A DNA stretch of 64,000 nt from JAOTVV01 sp041602035 (GTDB lineage Bacteria; Gemmatimonadota; Gemmatimonadetes; Gemmatimonadales; GWC2-71-9): assembly GCA_041602035.1 (NCBI GenBank), contig JBFIHA010000005.1, positions 62,001 through 126,000 of the forward strand. The letters run 5' to 3'. The translations under genes were made by a program, and so were the position numbers. Below, in pieces: positions 32,011 to 40,816 of this stretch. How positions within the stretch are numbered: the stretch's first letter is position 1; every line of letters begins with the position of its first letter. A model generated the notes under the pieces. That model saw only the letters and a list, made by a program, of their open reading frames with translations, was not told the DNA's origin and did no database searches.

Positions 32011-34239
32011 GTGGTGCTCCGCCGTGCCGCTACGTTGACGGTCTGGGCGGTGGTCGGCATCGCGACCGCCGCGCCGGCGCAAGTGTCACTCGTACCGCGG
32101 GTCGACTCGGCGTTCTCCTGGCATGCGGCGCCTGCGCTGCGAGCCCGCGTCGCGGATGGCTCGGCTACCCGTCGCGACCTGCTGCGACTGGCCCAGATGG
32201 AACTCGCGCTCGGTCGTCCGGCGCGTGCCCGGGCTGTCCTGGAGCAGTACTTCCCCAACGGGACGCCAGATGCCGATCGATTGATACTGCTCGGCACCGC
32301 GGCGCGGCAAACCGGCGACCTCGGGAGCGCGGCCGACCACCTTGCAGAGGCGGCGTCCATCCTCCACGGCCAGGACCGGGGCATCCTACTGGCTCGAGCG
32401 GCCGACGCTGCGAACCGTGCGGGTAACCGCGCGGACGCAAAGGCGTATTACGCGAGCGCGGCGACCGAGCTGTCGGCGATCGCCGGGTGGCTGGCGATTC
32501 GCGAAGCGGCCGTCACCGACGACCCGGTGCATGCGCTCGATCTTCTCCGCCACGCGCCGATTGGAGCGGAGCGGTTTGCCGCTGCCGCCCGTGCCGACGT
32601 GCTCCTCGCGGCGGGGGACTCCGCTGGGGCGCAGTTGGCGTTGGTGGAAGCTGATCAGCGCCTGCGAGCGTTGGAGATCGCGACCGCGCTGGGCGACACC
32701 GCCACGTCACGGGCGCTCAGCTACGCGCTCCTCCGCTCGAGCGACACGACCGAGTTGCGCACGGCGGTAGCGCGGATCACGGCCGAATTCCCGCCGGGCG
32801 TTGCAGAGGAGTTCTTCTGGGTTGCCGCAGCCCACAACCGCCTCGGGCGACCGGGAGACGCACTGCGCGTGGTGGAGCGGGCCGTCGCAGCCACCGACTC
32901 GATCGTCGGGGCCGTGCGTCGCCTGGGTGACCTGCAGGCGGCAAACGGGAACCGCGCCGAGGCACTGCGATCCTACGAGCGCGCGGCCCGCGACGCCGGC
33001 CCCGAGGGTGCCCTCGCCGGCTACCGGCGGGCCCGGCTGCTGATCCGGATGGGTCGGGTCGCCGAGGGCTACCGCGCACTGGCGGCGTTTGCGGGCGATC
33101 ACCCCGACCACGCGGACGCTCCGCTCGCGATGTACCTCATTGGCGACTGGCACGAGGACGCGGGGCGGACTCGGCAGGCGGACAGCGTCTTCACTGCACT
33201 GGCCGCGGGGTGGCCGACATCGGCGTACGCCAGCCGAGCGCGGCTCCACATGGCCCGGGCCGCCTTGGCACGGGTCGATACTGCGGCGGCCGAAGACTGG
33301 TACCACGATGAGGTCGCGGCGCGTGCACCGCAGCGGCAGGCGGCCCAGTACTTCTTGGCGCGTGTGCACGCTGCTCGGGGGGACGACGAGACCGCGTTCC
33401 GGTTGTGGTCGGAGTTGGTGAACGTGGACCCGTTCGGCTACTACGGGACCTTGGCACGCCAGGAAACCGGCGTGCCACCCCCGCGCCTCGCCCTCGCCCC
33501 GTCAGCGCCCACGTCGCCAACCGTCGAGACGGTCTTGGGCCAACTGGACCTGCTCAAAGCGGCGTCGTTCGACGACGAGGCGGAGGCAGTCGTCGCTCGG
33601 GTGCGAGCCGGCGACCACAACTCGCCCGACGATCTCCTCGATTTGGCCGAGGGCCTCATCGAGCGCGGGTGGGTCCAGCAGGGTGTCTCCCTTGGATGGG
33701 AGGTCGCTCGGGAACGCTCGTTGGGGGATCCCCGGGTGATCCGGGCGGTCTTCCCGTGGCCCATGCGGTCCATGATCGAACGCGAGGCACTCGAGCACGG
33801 ACTCGATCCCCACTTGCTGGCGGCGCTGATCCGACAGGAGTCGACCTTCCGGTCGGCTGTCGTTTCCCATGCCGGTGCGCACGGTCTCATGCAGCTCATG
33901 CCGGCGACAGCGCGCGAGCTCGCGCGACGCGTGGGCCTCCCGTGGGACGAGCGGTTTCTCATCGTCGGTCCTGTGAACCTGCATCTTGGCGCGACGCACC
34001 TCGCGGCCCTTCTCCGCACGTATCGCGGCGACGTGATCGCCGCGCTGGCCGCGTACAATGCCGGTGGGCGACCGGTGGCTCGGTGGCTGCGGTACCCCGA
34101 GGCGAGCGACCCACCGATGTTCGTGGAACGCATTCCCTACGTCGAGACTCGGGGCTACCTGCGCGCGGTCCTGCGCAACTGGGCGCTGTATCAAGGATTG
34201 TATCCACCGATGGAGGCGGCCGAGGCCGACGAGCGGTGA
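32011..34239 (+). CDS. Soluble lytic murein transglycosylase with TPR-like superhelix
   Basis: 742 residues; GTG directly after the GWxTD stop, with a signal peptide (VLRRAATLTVWAVVGIATAAPAQ). Seen: long alpha-solenoid (25-580) of tetratricopeptide-like helices, then an SLT domain: LDPHLLAALIRQESTFRS with catalytic Glu about 610, SHAGAHGLMQLMP, LGATHLAALL and AAYNAGGRPVARW. Known: cleaves peptidoglycan glycan strands to 1,6-anhydro ends, as Slt70. Periplasmic. It is coupled on both sides (abutting start, GTGA at the end). Confidence 0.93.
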   Translation: MVLRRAATLTVWAVVGIATAAPAQVSLVPRVDSAFSWHAAPALRARVADGSATRRDLLRLAQMELALGRPARARAVLEQYFPNGTPDADRLILLGTAARQTGDLGSAADHLAEAASILHGQDRGILLARAADAANRAGNRADAKAYYASAATELSAIAGWLAIREAAVTDDPVHALDLLRHAPIGAERFAAAARADVLLAAGDSAGAQLALVEADQRLRALEIATALGDTATSRALSYALLRSSDTTELRTAVARITAEFPPGVAEEFFWVAAAHNRLGRPGDALRVVERAVAATDSIVGAVRRLGDLQAANGNRAEALRSYERAARDAGPEGALAGYRRARLLIRMGRVAEGYRALAAFAGDHPDHADAPLAMYLIGDWHEDAGRTRQADSVFTALAAGWPTSAYASRARLHMARAALARVDTAAAEDWYHDEVAARAPQRQAAQYFLARVHAARGDDETAFRLWSELVNVDPFGYYGTLARQETGVPPPRLALAPSAPTSPTVETVLGQLDLLKAASFDDEAEAVVARVRAGDHNSPDDLLDLAEGLIERGWVQQGVSLGWEVARERSLGDPRVIRAVFPWPMRSMIEREALEHGLDPHLLAALIRQESTFRSAVVSHAGAHGLMQLMPATARELARRVGLPWDERFLIVGPVNLHLGATHLAALLRTYRGDVIAALAAYNAGGRPVARWLRYPEASDPPMFVERIPYVETRGYLRAVLRNWALYQGLYPPMEAAEADER

Positions 34240-34781
34240 CGGCGTCCGGCCTGCGTCGGCTGCTCCACGCGAGCACCGCGTCGGTCGTGCTCCTCGGACC
34301 GCCCCTGTCGTGGACGGGACTGCGGGTGCTGCTCGTCGCCGTAGCGCTCGGCGCCGTCCTGTTCGAGACGATCCGACTCTCCGTCCCCAACCTCGGCGGC
34401 CGGGTTCGGCGGTTGGTGCCGGTGTACCGCGAGAGCGAGTTCAGTCGCCCGAGCGGGGCCATGTGGCTGGCCGTGGGATACGGTCTTGCAGCCGTGTTCC
34501 CAGCGCCCGCGGCGGTGGGTGGCATCGTGGTGGGGGCCATGGCCGACCCCGCCGCATCGTGGATCGGATCGCTCGGCCGGGTGACCGCCGCCAAGACCTG
34601 GCAGGGAACCCTTGCGCATTTCGTGGTCGCGATTCTGGCGCTCGCGGCCCTTGGGTTCCCTGTGTCGTCCATTCTGGTTGGTGCAGCGGTGGGCTCGGCG
34701 CTCGAGCGTTGGTCCGGTGCGGTCGACGACAACCTGCTCATCGCTCCAGGTGTCGCGTTGATGCTCACCCTGCCGCTGTAG
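34236..34781 (+). CDS. CTP-dependent polyprenol/diacylglycerol kinase-like membrane protein
   Basis: 181 residues from GTG 34236, overlapping the transglycosylase stop (GTGA). The long upstream reading frame is antisense-style noise over that gene. Seen: hydrophobic segments throughout, FETIRLSVP (E-x-x-R), a middle Asp-Pro in MADPAASWIGSLG, and KTWQGTLAHF, matching the E..R, DP.A and KT.EG motifs of the dolichol-kinase/phytol-kinase (SEC59/VTE5) family. Inferred: phosphorylates a lipid alcohol at the inner membrane, perhaps recycling polyprenol. Phosphatidate cytidylyltransferase is a related alternative. Confidence 0.7.
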   Translation: MTASGLRRLLHASTASVVLLGPPLSWTGLRVLLVAVALGAVLFETIRLSVPNLGGRVRRLVPVYRESEFSRPSGAMWLAVGYGLAAVFPAPAAVGGIVVGAMADPAASWIGSLGRVTAAKTWQGTLAHFVVAILALAALGFPVSSILVGAAVGSALERWSGAVDDNLLIAPGVALMLTLPL

Positions 34782-34823
34782 GCCGCGAGCGACGGACCGC
34801 GGTCCCGTCGCTATTTTCTTCCC

Positions 34824-37580
34824 ATGACGCAGGCTTCCCCGCCCCGCGTGTTTCTCATCGACGGGTACGCCCTCATCTATCGTGCGTTCTTTGCGATGAT
34901 CGCCCGGCCGTTGCGGACGAGCCGTGGTGAAAACACCTCGGCGGTGTGGGGTGTCGCCAATTTCCTGCATCGCCTCGCTGCCGAGTACGATCCCGCGTTC
35001 GTGGCGTGGGTCCACGATGCGGGCTCGTCGTTCCGCGAAGACGTGTTTCCGGAATACAAAGCGACGCGGGAAAAGCTGGACGATGAGTTACAGGACGATT
35101 TCGATCGTTCGCTCGACCGGATCGAGGAACTGCTCGCCGGGTTCGGTGTGCCGCTCGTGGTGGTCGACGGCTACGAGGCCGACGACGTGATCGGCACGCT
35201 CGCCACCCAGGTAGCGGATCGTGGGATGCATGCCGTCATCGTCTCAGGGGACAAGGATTTCTATCAGTTGATTGGCCCGCGGGTGTCGCTGCTGAACCCC
35301 GGTCGGGGTGGACCGGCGGCCGTGGACGCGCAATGGGTGGATACGTCCAACGCGCGCGAGCGGTTCGGGGTATCCCCCGATCAGGTGATCGACTACCTCG
35401 CGATGGTGGGTGATTCGTCGGACAACATCCCCGGGGTCAAGGGTGTCGGCGATAAGACGGCGCGGACACTCCTTGCAACCTTTGGTGATCTCGAGACGAT
35501 CCTCGCACGCGCTGGTGAGGTGAAGGGAAAGCGAGCCCGGGAGGCGTTACTGGCGGAGGCGGACAACGCGCGACTCAGCCGCGATCTCGTGACGATCCGC
35601 CGCGACGTGCCCATGGAGGTGGATGTCGACGATCTCTCCCGCAGGCCGATGGATGCATCGCGTCTCGAGCAGTTGTACACCGAGTTGGAATTCCACAGCC
35701 TCATCTCAAACATCCGACGGGATCCCGCTACCCCAACGCTGGCGAGCCGTGCCCATGAGGTCGTGAACACGCTGGAGGCGCTTGATGACATGCTCGCCGC
35801 AGTGCGCATGACGGAGGTCGTTGCCCTGCGCGTCGAGGCAAGCGGCAGCGATCCCCTTCGGGCCGATCTTATCGGTCTGACGCTCGCCAGTCCCGACGAT
35901 CGGGCCTGGTACGTGCCACTCGGTCACCGTCTGCCCGACGGGGAGCTCACCACGGGGCAGCCGCCCCGCAACCTCCCACCGCTTTACGATGCGGCGATGC
36001 GGGGGCTGGTGGCGCTGCTGGAGGACCCGGCCTGCGGGAAGCTGGGCCACGACCTCAAGCGGGACGCGTTGGTGCTCCGACGCGCGGGGGTCGCCCTTCG
36101 GGGACTGCGGTACGACGCGATGCTCGCCAGCTTCGTGCTTGAGCCGGGCCGTCGGTCACATGCCCTCGAGACGCTCGCGCTCGACCATCTGGGGAAGCGT
36201 CTCCCGCGTTTGGAGGACCTGGTTGGCAAAGGAAGGGACGAGCGCCCGTTTGCCGAGGTGTCCCCCGAGCGGGCCGGCGCATATAGCTGCAGCGGCGCGT
36301 CCGCGATTCGCGAGCTTCAAGCATTCTTCGCACCCCAGCTCCGGTCGCACGGCCTGACGGCGCTGCTCGACGAGCTGGAGATGCCGCTGGTCGACGTGTT
36401 GGTGGACCTCGAATGGCGGGGCATCGCGGTTGACACCGAGTGTCTGGCGCTTCTGTCGCGCGAGTTTGGGGCGGAACTCCAGGATCTCGAGACGAAGATC
36501 CATCACGAAGCCGGGGTGGACTTCAACATCAACAGCACACCGCAACTGCGGCACATCCTCTTTGAGAAGCTCAATCTGCCGGTACTGAAGCGCACCAAGA
36601 CCGGGCCCTCGACCGACGCTGACGTGCTCAGCGAGCTCGCCGTGTCGGGGCACACCCTCCCGCAGCTGTTGCTTGATTACCGGGAGGTGAGCAAGCTGCG
36701 GTCGACCTACGTCGACGCGCTTCCGTTGACGGTCCACCCGGAGACGGGCCGCATTCACACGAGTTTCTCGCAAGTGGGGGCGGCAACGGGACGGTTGTCG
36801 TCGTCGGAACCGAACTTGCAGAACATCCCCGTGCGGACGCCACGGGGCGAGCGCATCCGTCGCTGTTTCGTGCCAGCGGCAGGAATGGTGTTCGTGATCG
36901 CCGACTACTCGCAGATCGAGCTCCGCCTGCTGGCCCATCTGTCGCGCGACCCGGTGTTTCTCGCCGCGTTCCAGCGGGGCGGCGATATCCATCGAGAAAC
37001 GGCAGCGGTCATCTTCGATGTGACTGTCGACGAGGTCACCGCCGAGATGCGGGCGCGGGCGAAGACCATCAACTTCGCCACCATCTACGGTCAGGGGCCG
37101 TTCTCGCTCAGTCGCCAACTGGGCATCTCGCAGGACGAGGCCCGCGAGTTCATCGAGCTGTACTTCGAGCGGTTCGCGGGCGTGCGGCAGTTCTTGGACG
37201 AGTGCATCGCTCGAGCGCGCGTGCTCGGGTACGCCGAGACTATCTTCGGACGGCGGCGCTACATCCCCGAGCTGAAGGAGCGCAACTACAACGTGCGCGC
37301 CTTTGGCGAGCGCGTGGCGATGAACTCGCCGCTCCAGGGGTCGGCGGCCGACGTGATCAAGCGGGCGATGATCGCGGTCGATGCGTCGCTACGGGGGCGC
37401 CGGTTGACGGCAGCCATCGTGCTCCAGGTGCACGACGAGCTGGTGGCCGAAGCCCCAGAGGTAGAAGTGGAGGTGGTTCGGCAGATGCTACGCGAGGAAA
37501 TGGAGGGAGCCGCCGAGCTGTCGATCCCACTGGTGGTGGAGATTGGCGTCGGCCCGAACTGGCTCGATGCCAAGGGATAG
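34824..37580 (+). CDS. polA: DNA polymerase I
   Basis: 918 residues, ATG at 34824. Seen: 5'-3' exonuclease domain (1-290; GYEADDVIGTLA, DNIPGVKGVGDKTA), a 3'-5' exonuclease-like domain (about 320-495), and the polymerase domain with motif A DYSQIELRLLAH (Asp694), motif B RAKTINFATIYG, motif C VHDE (870-872). The exonuclease-like domain lacks key acidic residues: VALRVEAS stands where DxE is expected and YSCSGAS where YxxxD is expected. Inferred: active 5' nuclease and polymerase without proofreading. Phe in motif B means normal discrimination against ddNTPs. Confidence 0.96.
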   Translation: MTQASPPRVFLIDGYALIYRAFFAMIARPLRTSRGENTSAVWGVANFLHRLAAEYDPAFVAWVHDAGSSFREDVFPEYKATREKLDDELQDDFDRSLDRIEELLAGFGVPLVVVDGYEADDVIGTLATQVADRGMHAVIVSGDKDFYQLIGPRVSLLNPGRGGPAAVDAQWVDTSNARERFGVSPDQVIDYLAMVGDSSDNIPGVKGVGDKTARTLLATFGDLETILARAGEVKGKRAREALLAEADNARLSRDLVTIRRDVPMEVDVDDLSRRPMDASRLEQLYTELEFHSLISNIRRDPATPTLASRAHEVVNTLEALDDMLAAVRMTEVVALRVEASGSDPLRADLIGLTLASPDDRAWYVPLGHRLPDGELTTGQPPRNLPPLYDAAMRGLVALLEDPACGKLGHDLKRDALVLRRAGVALRGLRYDAMLASFVLEPGRRSHALETLALDHLGKRLPRLEDLVGKGRDERPFAEVSPERAGAYSCSGASAIRELQAFFAPQLRSHGLTALLDELEMPLVDVLVDLEWRGIAVDTECLALLSREFGAELQDLETKIHHEAGVDFNINSTPQLRHILFEKLNLPVLKRTKTGPSTDADVLSELAVSGHTLPQLLLDYREVSKLRSTYVDALPLTVHPETGRIHTSFSQVGAATGRLSSSEPNLQNIPVRTPRGERIRRCFVPAAGMVFVIADYSQIELRLLAHLSRDPVFLAAFQRGGDIHRETAAVIFDVTVDEVTAEMRARAKTINFATIYGQGPFSLSRQLGISQDEAREFIELYFERFAGVRQFLDECIARARVLGYAETIFGRRRYIPELKERNYNVRAFGERVAMNSPLQGSAADVIKRAMIAVDASLRGRRLTAAIVLQVHDELVAEAPEVEVEVVRQMLREEMEGAAELSIPLVVEIGVGPNWLDAKG

Positions 37581-37637
37581 TGGCGCTTTTCACGTCCGTG
37601 GAGCCGGTACATACTTCTGGAGATGTGGGAAGTCCGA

Positions 37638-38054
37638 ATGCGTCACGTGAGTGCTGTGCGTCGTCGTCGACGCGCCGAGCGCGGGTTCTCGCTCATCGAG
37701 ATGTTGATCGCGATGTCGGTCGTGACATTGCTGGCTGCCATTGCGGTGCCCCAGTATCGGGGCGTTCGGGAGCGTGGTTACATCACGACTATGCGTGCCG
37801 ACCTGCGTAATCTGGCTGTCATCGAGGAATCCTACTTCTACGACGAGAGCACCTACACGGCCACCCTCGCCACGCTGGAGGCGCGCGGCTTTCGCAAGAG
37901 CCCCGCGACGGTGGTCCAGTTGCACGAGGCGACGGCCATCGGGTGGTCCGCGTCGGTCTCCCACGCGGCAACGCTCCGCCAGTGCTTTCTCTTCGTGGGC
38001 GCGGCGGCGCCGGTGGGGTCGGCCACCGAGGAAGGGCGGATGGACTGCGGCTAA
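37638..38054 (+). CDS. Type IV pilin-like protein
   Basis: 138 residues. ATG 37638 (GGGAA upstream) is preferred to ATG 37623, which has no room for a ribosome site. Seen: basic leader ending RAERG then FSLIEMLIAMSVVTLLAAIAVPQYR, the prepilin peptidase site and N-terminal helix with Glu5; then a globular part DLRNLAVIEESYFYDESTYTATLATL like minor pilins and pseudopilins, with two Cys near the end. Inferred: processed by a prepilin peptidase and assembled in a pilus or type II secretion pseudopilus. No other pilus gene is in the window. Confidence 0.85.
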   Translation: MRHVSAVRRRRRAERGFSLIEMLIAMSVVTLLAAIAVPQYRGVRERGYITTMRADLRNLAVIEESYFYDESTYTATLATLEARGFRKSPATVVQLHEATAIGWSASVSHAATLRQCFLFVGAAAPVGSATEEGRMDCG

Positions 38055-38383
38055 TGGGGTGGCGGCAGTTTGTCTTGTGGCGTGACGGGGTCGCGTACGC
38101 CCTGCAAGGTGGGCTGTGGCTTCACCCCTTCGTACTGCGGGGCGAGCGTTGGGCGCACCTGGTGTCGGCGGATCGAGAGGCCTTGCTCGCCGCGGGGGCG
38201 CGGCTACGGATGCGACCCGAGTGGCTCCAGTTTCGTCCCCTCAAGCATCCGATGACGGGGGTGCGGGAGGCGGCGTGGCACTGGGATCTGCGGGGGCCGC
38301 GACTGGAGCTGGCGCTGGAGTTGGCGGCACCACGGGAGCCGCCCCGCTCGCACCGGCCTCCCCACCATCCCCGCTCTTTCTGA
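38054..38383 (+). CDS. Short DUF4031-like protein
   Basis: 109 residues; its ATG overlaps the pilin stop (TAATG). Seen: VAYALQGG then RWAHLVSADREALLAAGARL, PEWLQF and WHWDL, in the order 'WxHL..D...L..A..L.....WxQ....HYD' of DUF4031 proteins, followed by a Pro/His/Arg-rich tail. Function of the family is unknown. The last 143 bases lie antisense to the 3' end of the MMPL gene. The conserved part ends near residue 93, so the tail may be coding only because the stop lies far downstream. Confidence 0.6.
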   Translation: MGWRQFVLWRDGVAYALQGGLWLHPFVLRGERWAHLVSADREALLAAGARLRMRPEWLQFRPLKHPMTGVREAAWHWDLRGPRLELALELAAPREPPRSHRPPHHPRSF

Positions 38384-40625
38384 CCCGCCGGCCCCCAGGC
38401 CACCAGTTCCAGTTCCCGGCAATGTGCATGATGGATGGGACGAGTACCATCCGTATGAGCGTGGCGTCCAGGAAGACCGCAACGGCCAGCCCAAACCCCA
38501 GCAACTGAGCGGCTAGCACACGTGAGAAGGCAAACGTGCCGAACACCACGAGCATGATCGCCGCCGCACTGGTGATGACCGATGCCGTGGCGGTAAGCCC
38601 TTCCATCGTCGCCTGATCGTTGCGCCCCGTTCGGTCGAATGCCTCCTTGATGCGCGACAGCAGGAACACCTCGTAGTCCATGCTGAGACCGAACACGACG
38701 GCAAAGACCACGACGGGGATCGCGACGTAGATCGCCTCGGTTGGACCTGCCAGCCCGAATAGCCGGGCGCCCACGCCCTGCTGAAACACCAGCACCAAGA
38801 TGCCGAACGCCCCGGCAACCGACAGCAGGTTCATCAGCACCGCCTTGATCGGCACCAGAATGGATTTGAAGGCGAAAAACAGCATCAGCGCCGTGGCACC
38901 CACCACCAGCGCGACCACGAGCGGAAACTGTTTAAGTAGGGCGTCCTGAAGATCGGTGTTCGCGGCTTGGAAGCCGGTGACCATGACGTCGACCGAGTCG
39001 AGACCGGGAATGCCGGCGTTGACCACGCCGCGGATGCGACGGACCACGTCCATGGATCCCGTAAAGGAGGTCGTGTCCCGCAGGAGGACGTCCATCAATG
39101 TCGTGCGCGCGTCCTCGGAGAGATAGGCGGAGTAGAACTCAGGGGAGCGCGCCCGGGCCGCGTCGAGGTTGCCGTACAGCGCGGTGTACCGCAGCAGCGA
39201 CATGCCGGGTTGGATGTCGACCACGCTCCGGACCTGCGCCACGTGCGGGTCGGTCCTGATCGAGTCGGAGAGGCGCTTGAGGCCCCGCAGGTATTTGGTG
39301 CCTACGATGCGTTCGCCTTCGGGCGCCTGGACGACGACGCGCACCGGCTGCAGCGCACCGCGGGCGCCGATCCGATCGAGGGCGCGAATCGCATCGGACG
39401 ATTCGGTGCCCGAAGGATACCAGCCCTCTCGTGGCAGGCCGATCTTGATGTTTCCGAGTGGCCAGGTGATGGCGGCGGCGAGGGTGCCACCCAGGACGAG
39501 CGCTCGCCACGGGTGGTGGCCCAACCACCGCGCCCAGCGCTCCCATCCGGTGGGGGCGTGGTAGAAGGCCAGCCGCTTGGCGAGCCATCGCGGTCGGTCA
39601 ATCCCGCGCCCGACGATCGAGAGAACGGCCGGCAGGAGCGTGACGGACAAGAGCACCGCCCCCGACACTACGAACAGCCCGCCGATCCCGACGGATCGCG
39701 TCTCGCTGGTTGGCGTCACCAAGAGCGCCGCGAACCCCAAGAGCACGGTGAGACCACTCGTCACCACGGCTCGTCCCGCGGTCGCGATCGTCCGTTCGGC
39801 GGCCTCCCGCGGTCCCCGTCCCCGATTCATCTCCTCGCGGAACCGCGTAACCATGAGCAGCGAGTAGTCGATCCCCGTGGCCAAGCCGAGCATGGACACG
39901 ATGGTCAGCACGAACACCGACATCGGGTAGAACCCCGCTGCCACGTTCGTGAGGCCGAGCGCGCACACGATCGCGAGGACACCGACCAGGAGTGGCAGTA
40001 TCGCCGCGACCAACGCCCCAAACGCGAGGATCAGGATCGCCGCGCTGATGGGGAGCGCATTCCGCTCGCCGATCCGGGTGTCCTCTTTGCTGACCGTGCG
40101 GATGTCGTAGTCCAGGGCAGGGCTGCCCGTGACGTAGGTAGTGAACTCCGATGCCCATGCGATGCGGTCGAGCGTGCCATGCATCGCTTCGTGGAACGGC
40201 GGCACGTAGTCGGCGGCGCCGCGCTCGAGGTTGGCCTCCATCACGGCGATGAAGAACGTCGTCTGCCGGTCCGCGCTGACGAAGGAGCTGTCGTTGGCGT
40301 CAAGGAAGGACAGCGTCCTGGCGATGTAGGGCTCAAGTGTCGCGTTGAGCGTCAGTGAGTCCAGGATCGCCCGGTAGCGGAGGCTGTCGATGGCGATGGG
40401 CCCCGAGAGCGTGACGAGGAAGTAGTCGGTAACCGGTTGCGGGAACGCGGTCCGGATGAGGTCGCCACCGCGCTTCGATTCGGTGTCCAAGAGGGTCTGG
40501 CCTTGCACCTGGAGCTTCTCGTGCACGCGGAGCGCGCGCGGGAGAGCAAGGACGGCCAGGAGCAACCAGACCGCGAGGATTGGAATACGGTAATGGACAA
40601 TAGTGCCAGGAAGCGTCCGGGTCAC
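38241..40625 (-). CDS. MMPL/RND-family exporter
   Basis: 794 residues, GTG at 40625. Seen: two repeats, each with an N-terminal helix, a large periplasmic loop (about 32-190 and 395-545) and five or more helices. Proton-relay segments ATGIDYSLLMVTRFREEMNRG and GLSMDYEVFLLSRIKEAFDRT are typical of MmpL proteins. The C-terminus is a 55-residue Gly/Ala/Pro-rich tail. Known: exports lipids or hydrophobic compounds by proton motive force. No partner adaptor or outer-membrane channel is adjacent. Substrate unknown. Confidence 0.9.
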   Translation of the reverse strand: MTRTLPGTIVHYRIPILAVWLLLAVLALPRALRVHEKLQVQGQTLLDTESKRGGDLIRTAFPQPVTDYFLVTLSGPIAIDSLRYRAILDSLTLNATLEPYIARTLSFLDANDSSFVSADRQTTFFIAVMEANLERGAADYVPPFHEAMHGTLDRIAWASEFTTYVTGSPALDYDIRTVSKEDTRIGERNALPISAAILILAFGALVAAILPLLVGVLAIVCALGLTNVAAGFYPMSVFVLTIVSMLGLATGIDYSLLMVTRFREEMNRGRGPREAAERTIATAGRAVVTSGLTVLLGFAALLVTPTSETRSVGIGGLFVVSGAVLLSVTLLPAVLSIVGRGIDRPRWLAKRLAFYHAPTGWERWARWLGHHPWRALVLGGTLAAAITWPLGNIKIGLPREGWYPSGTESSDAIRALDRIGARGALQPVRVVVQAPEGERIVGTKYLRGLKRLSDSIRTDPHVAQVRSVVDIQPGMSLLRYTALYGNLDAARARSPEFYSAYLSEDARTTLMDVLLRDTTSFTGSMDVVRRIRGVVNAGIPGLDSVDVMVTGFQAANTDLQDALLKQFPLVVALVVGATALMLFFAFKSILVPIKAVLMNLLSVAGAFGILVLVFQQGVGARLFGLAGPTEAIYVAIPVVVFAVVFGLSMDYEVFLLSRIKEAFDRTGRNDQATMEGLTATASVITSAAAIMLVVFGTFAFSRVLAAQLLGFGLAVAVFLDATLIRMVLVPSIMHIAGNWNWWPGGRRVRKSGDGGEAGASGAAPVVPPTPAPAPVAAPADPSATPPPAPPSSDA

Positions 40626-40816
40626 AGGCTTGACCCCGGCCTCGGCGCGTCCTGGCCACGCCCCTCAACACACAACGGCGACCTGCTCACGAAGATGCGT
40701 TCTGGTCCCAGTTTCCCGATGGCGACCAGATATGATAGACGTCCTGCACACTGGATGCCAGGGTGAGACGCGGCCCTCGCTGTCCCCTTATCTCCTTTTC
40801 TTGCCAAGGGTTGCCG

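Noticed and set aside
33405..34235. N-terminal extension of the lipid-kinase-like gene
   Set aside because: The extension is an off-frame reading of the transglycosylase gene; the GTGA overlap gives the start at 34236.
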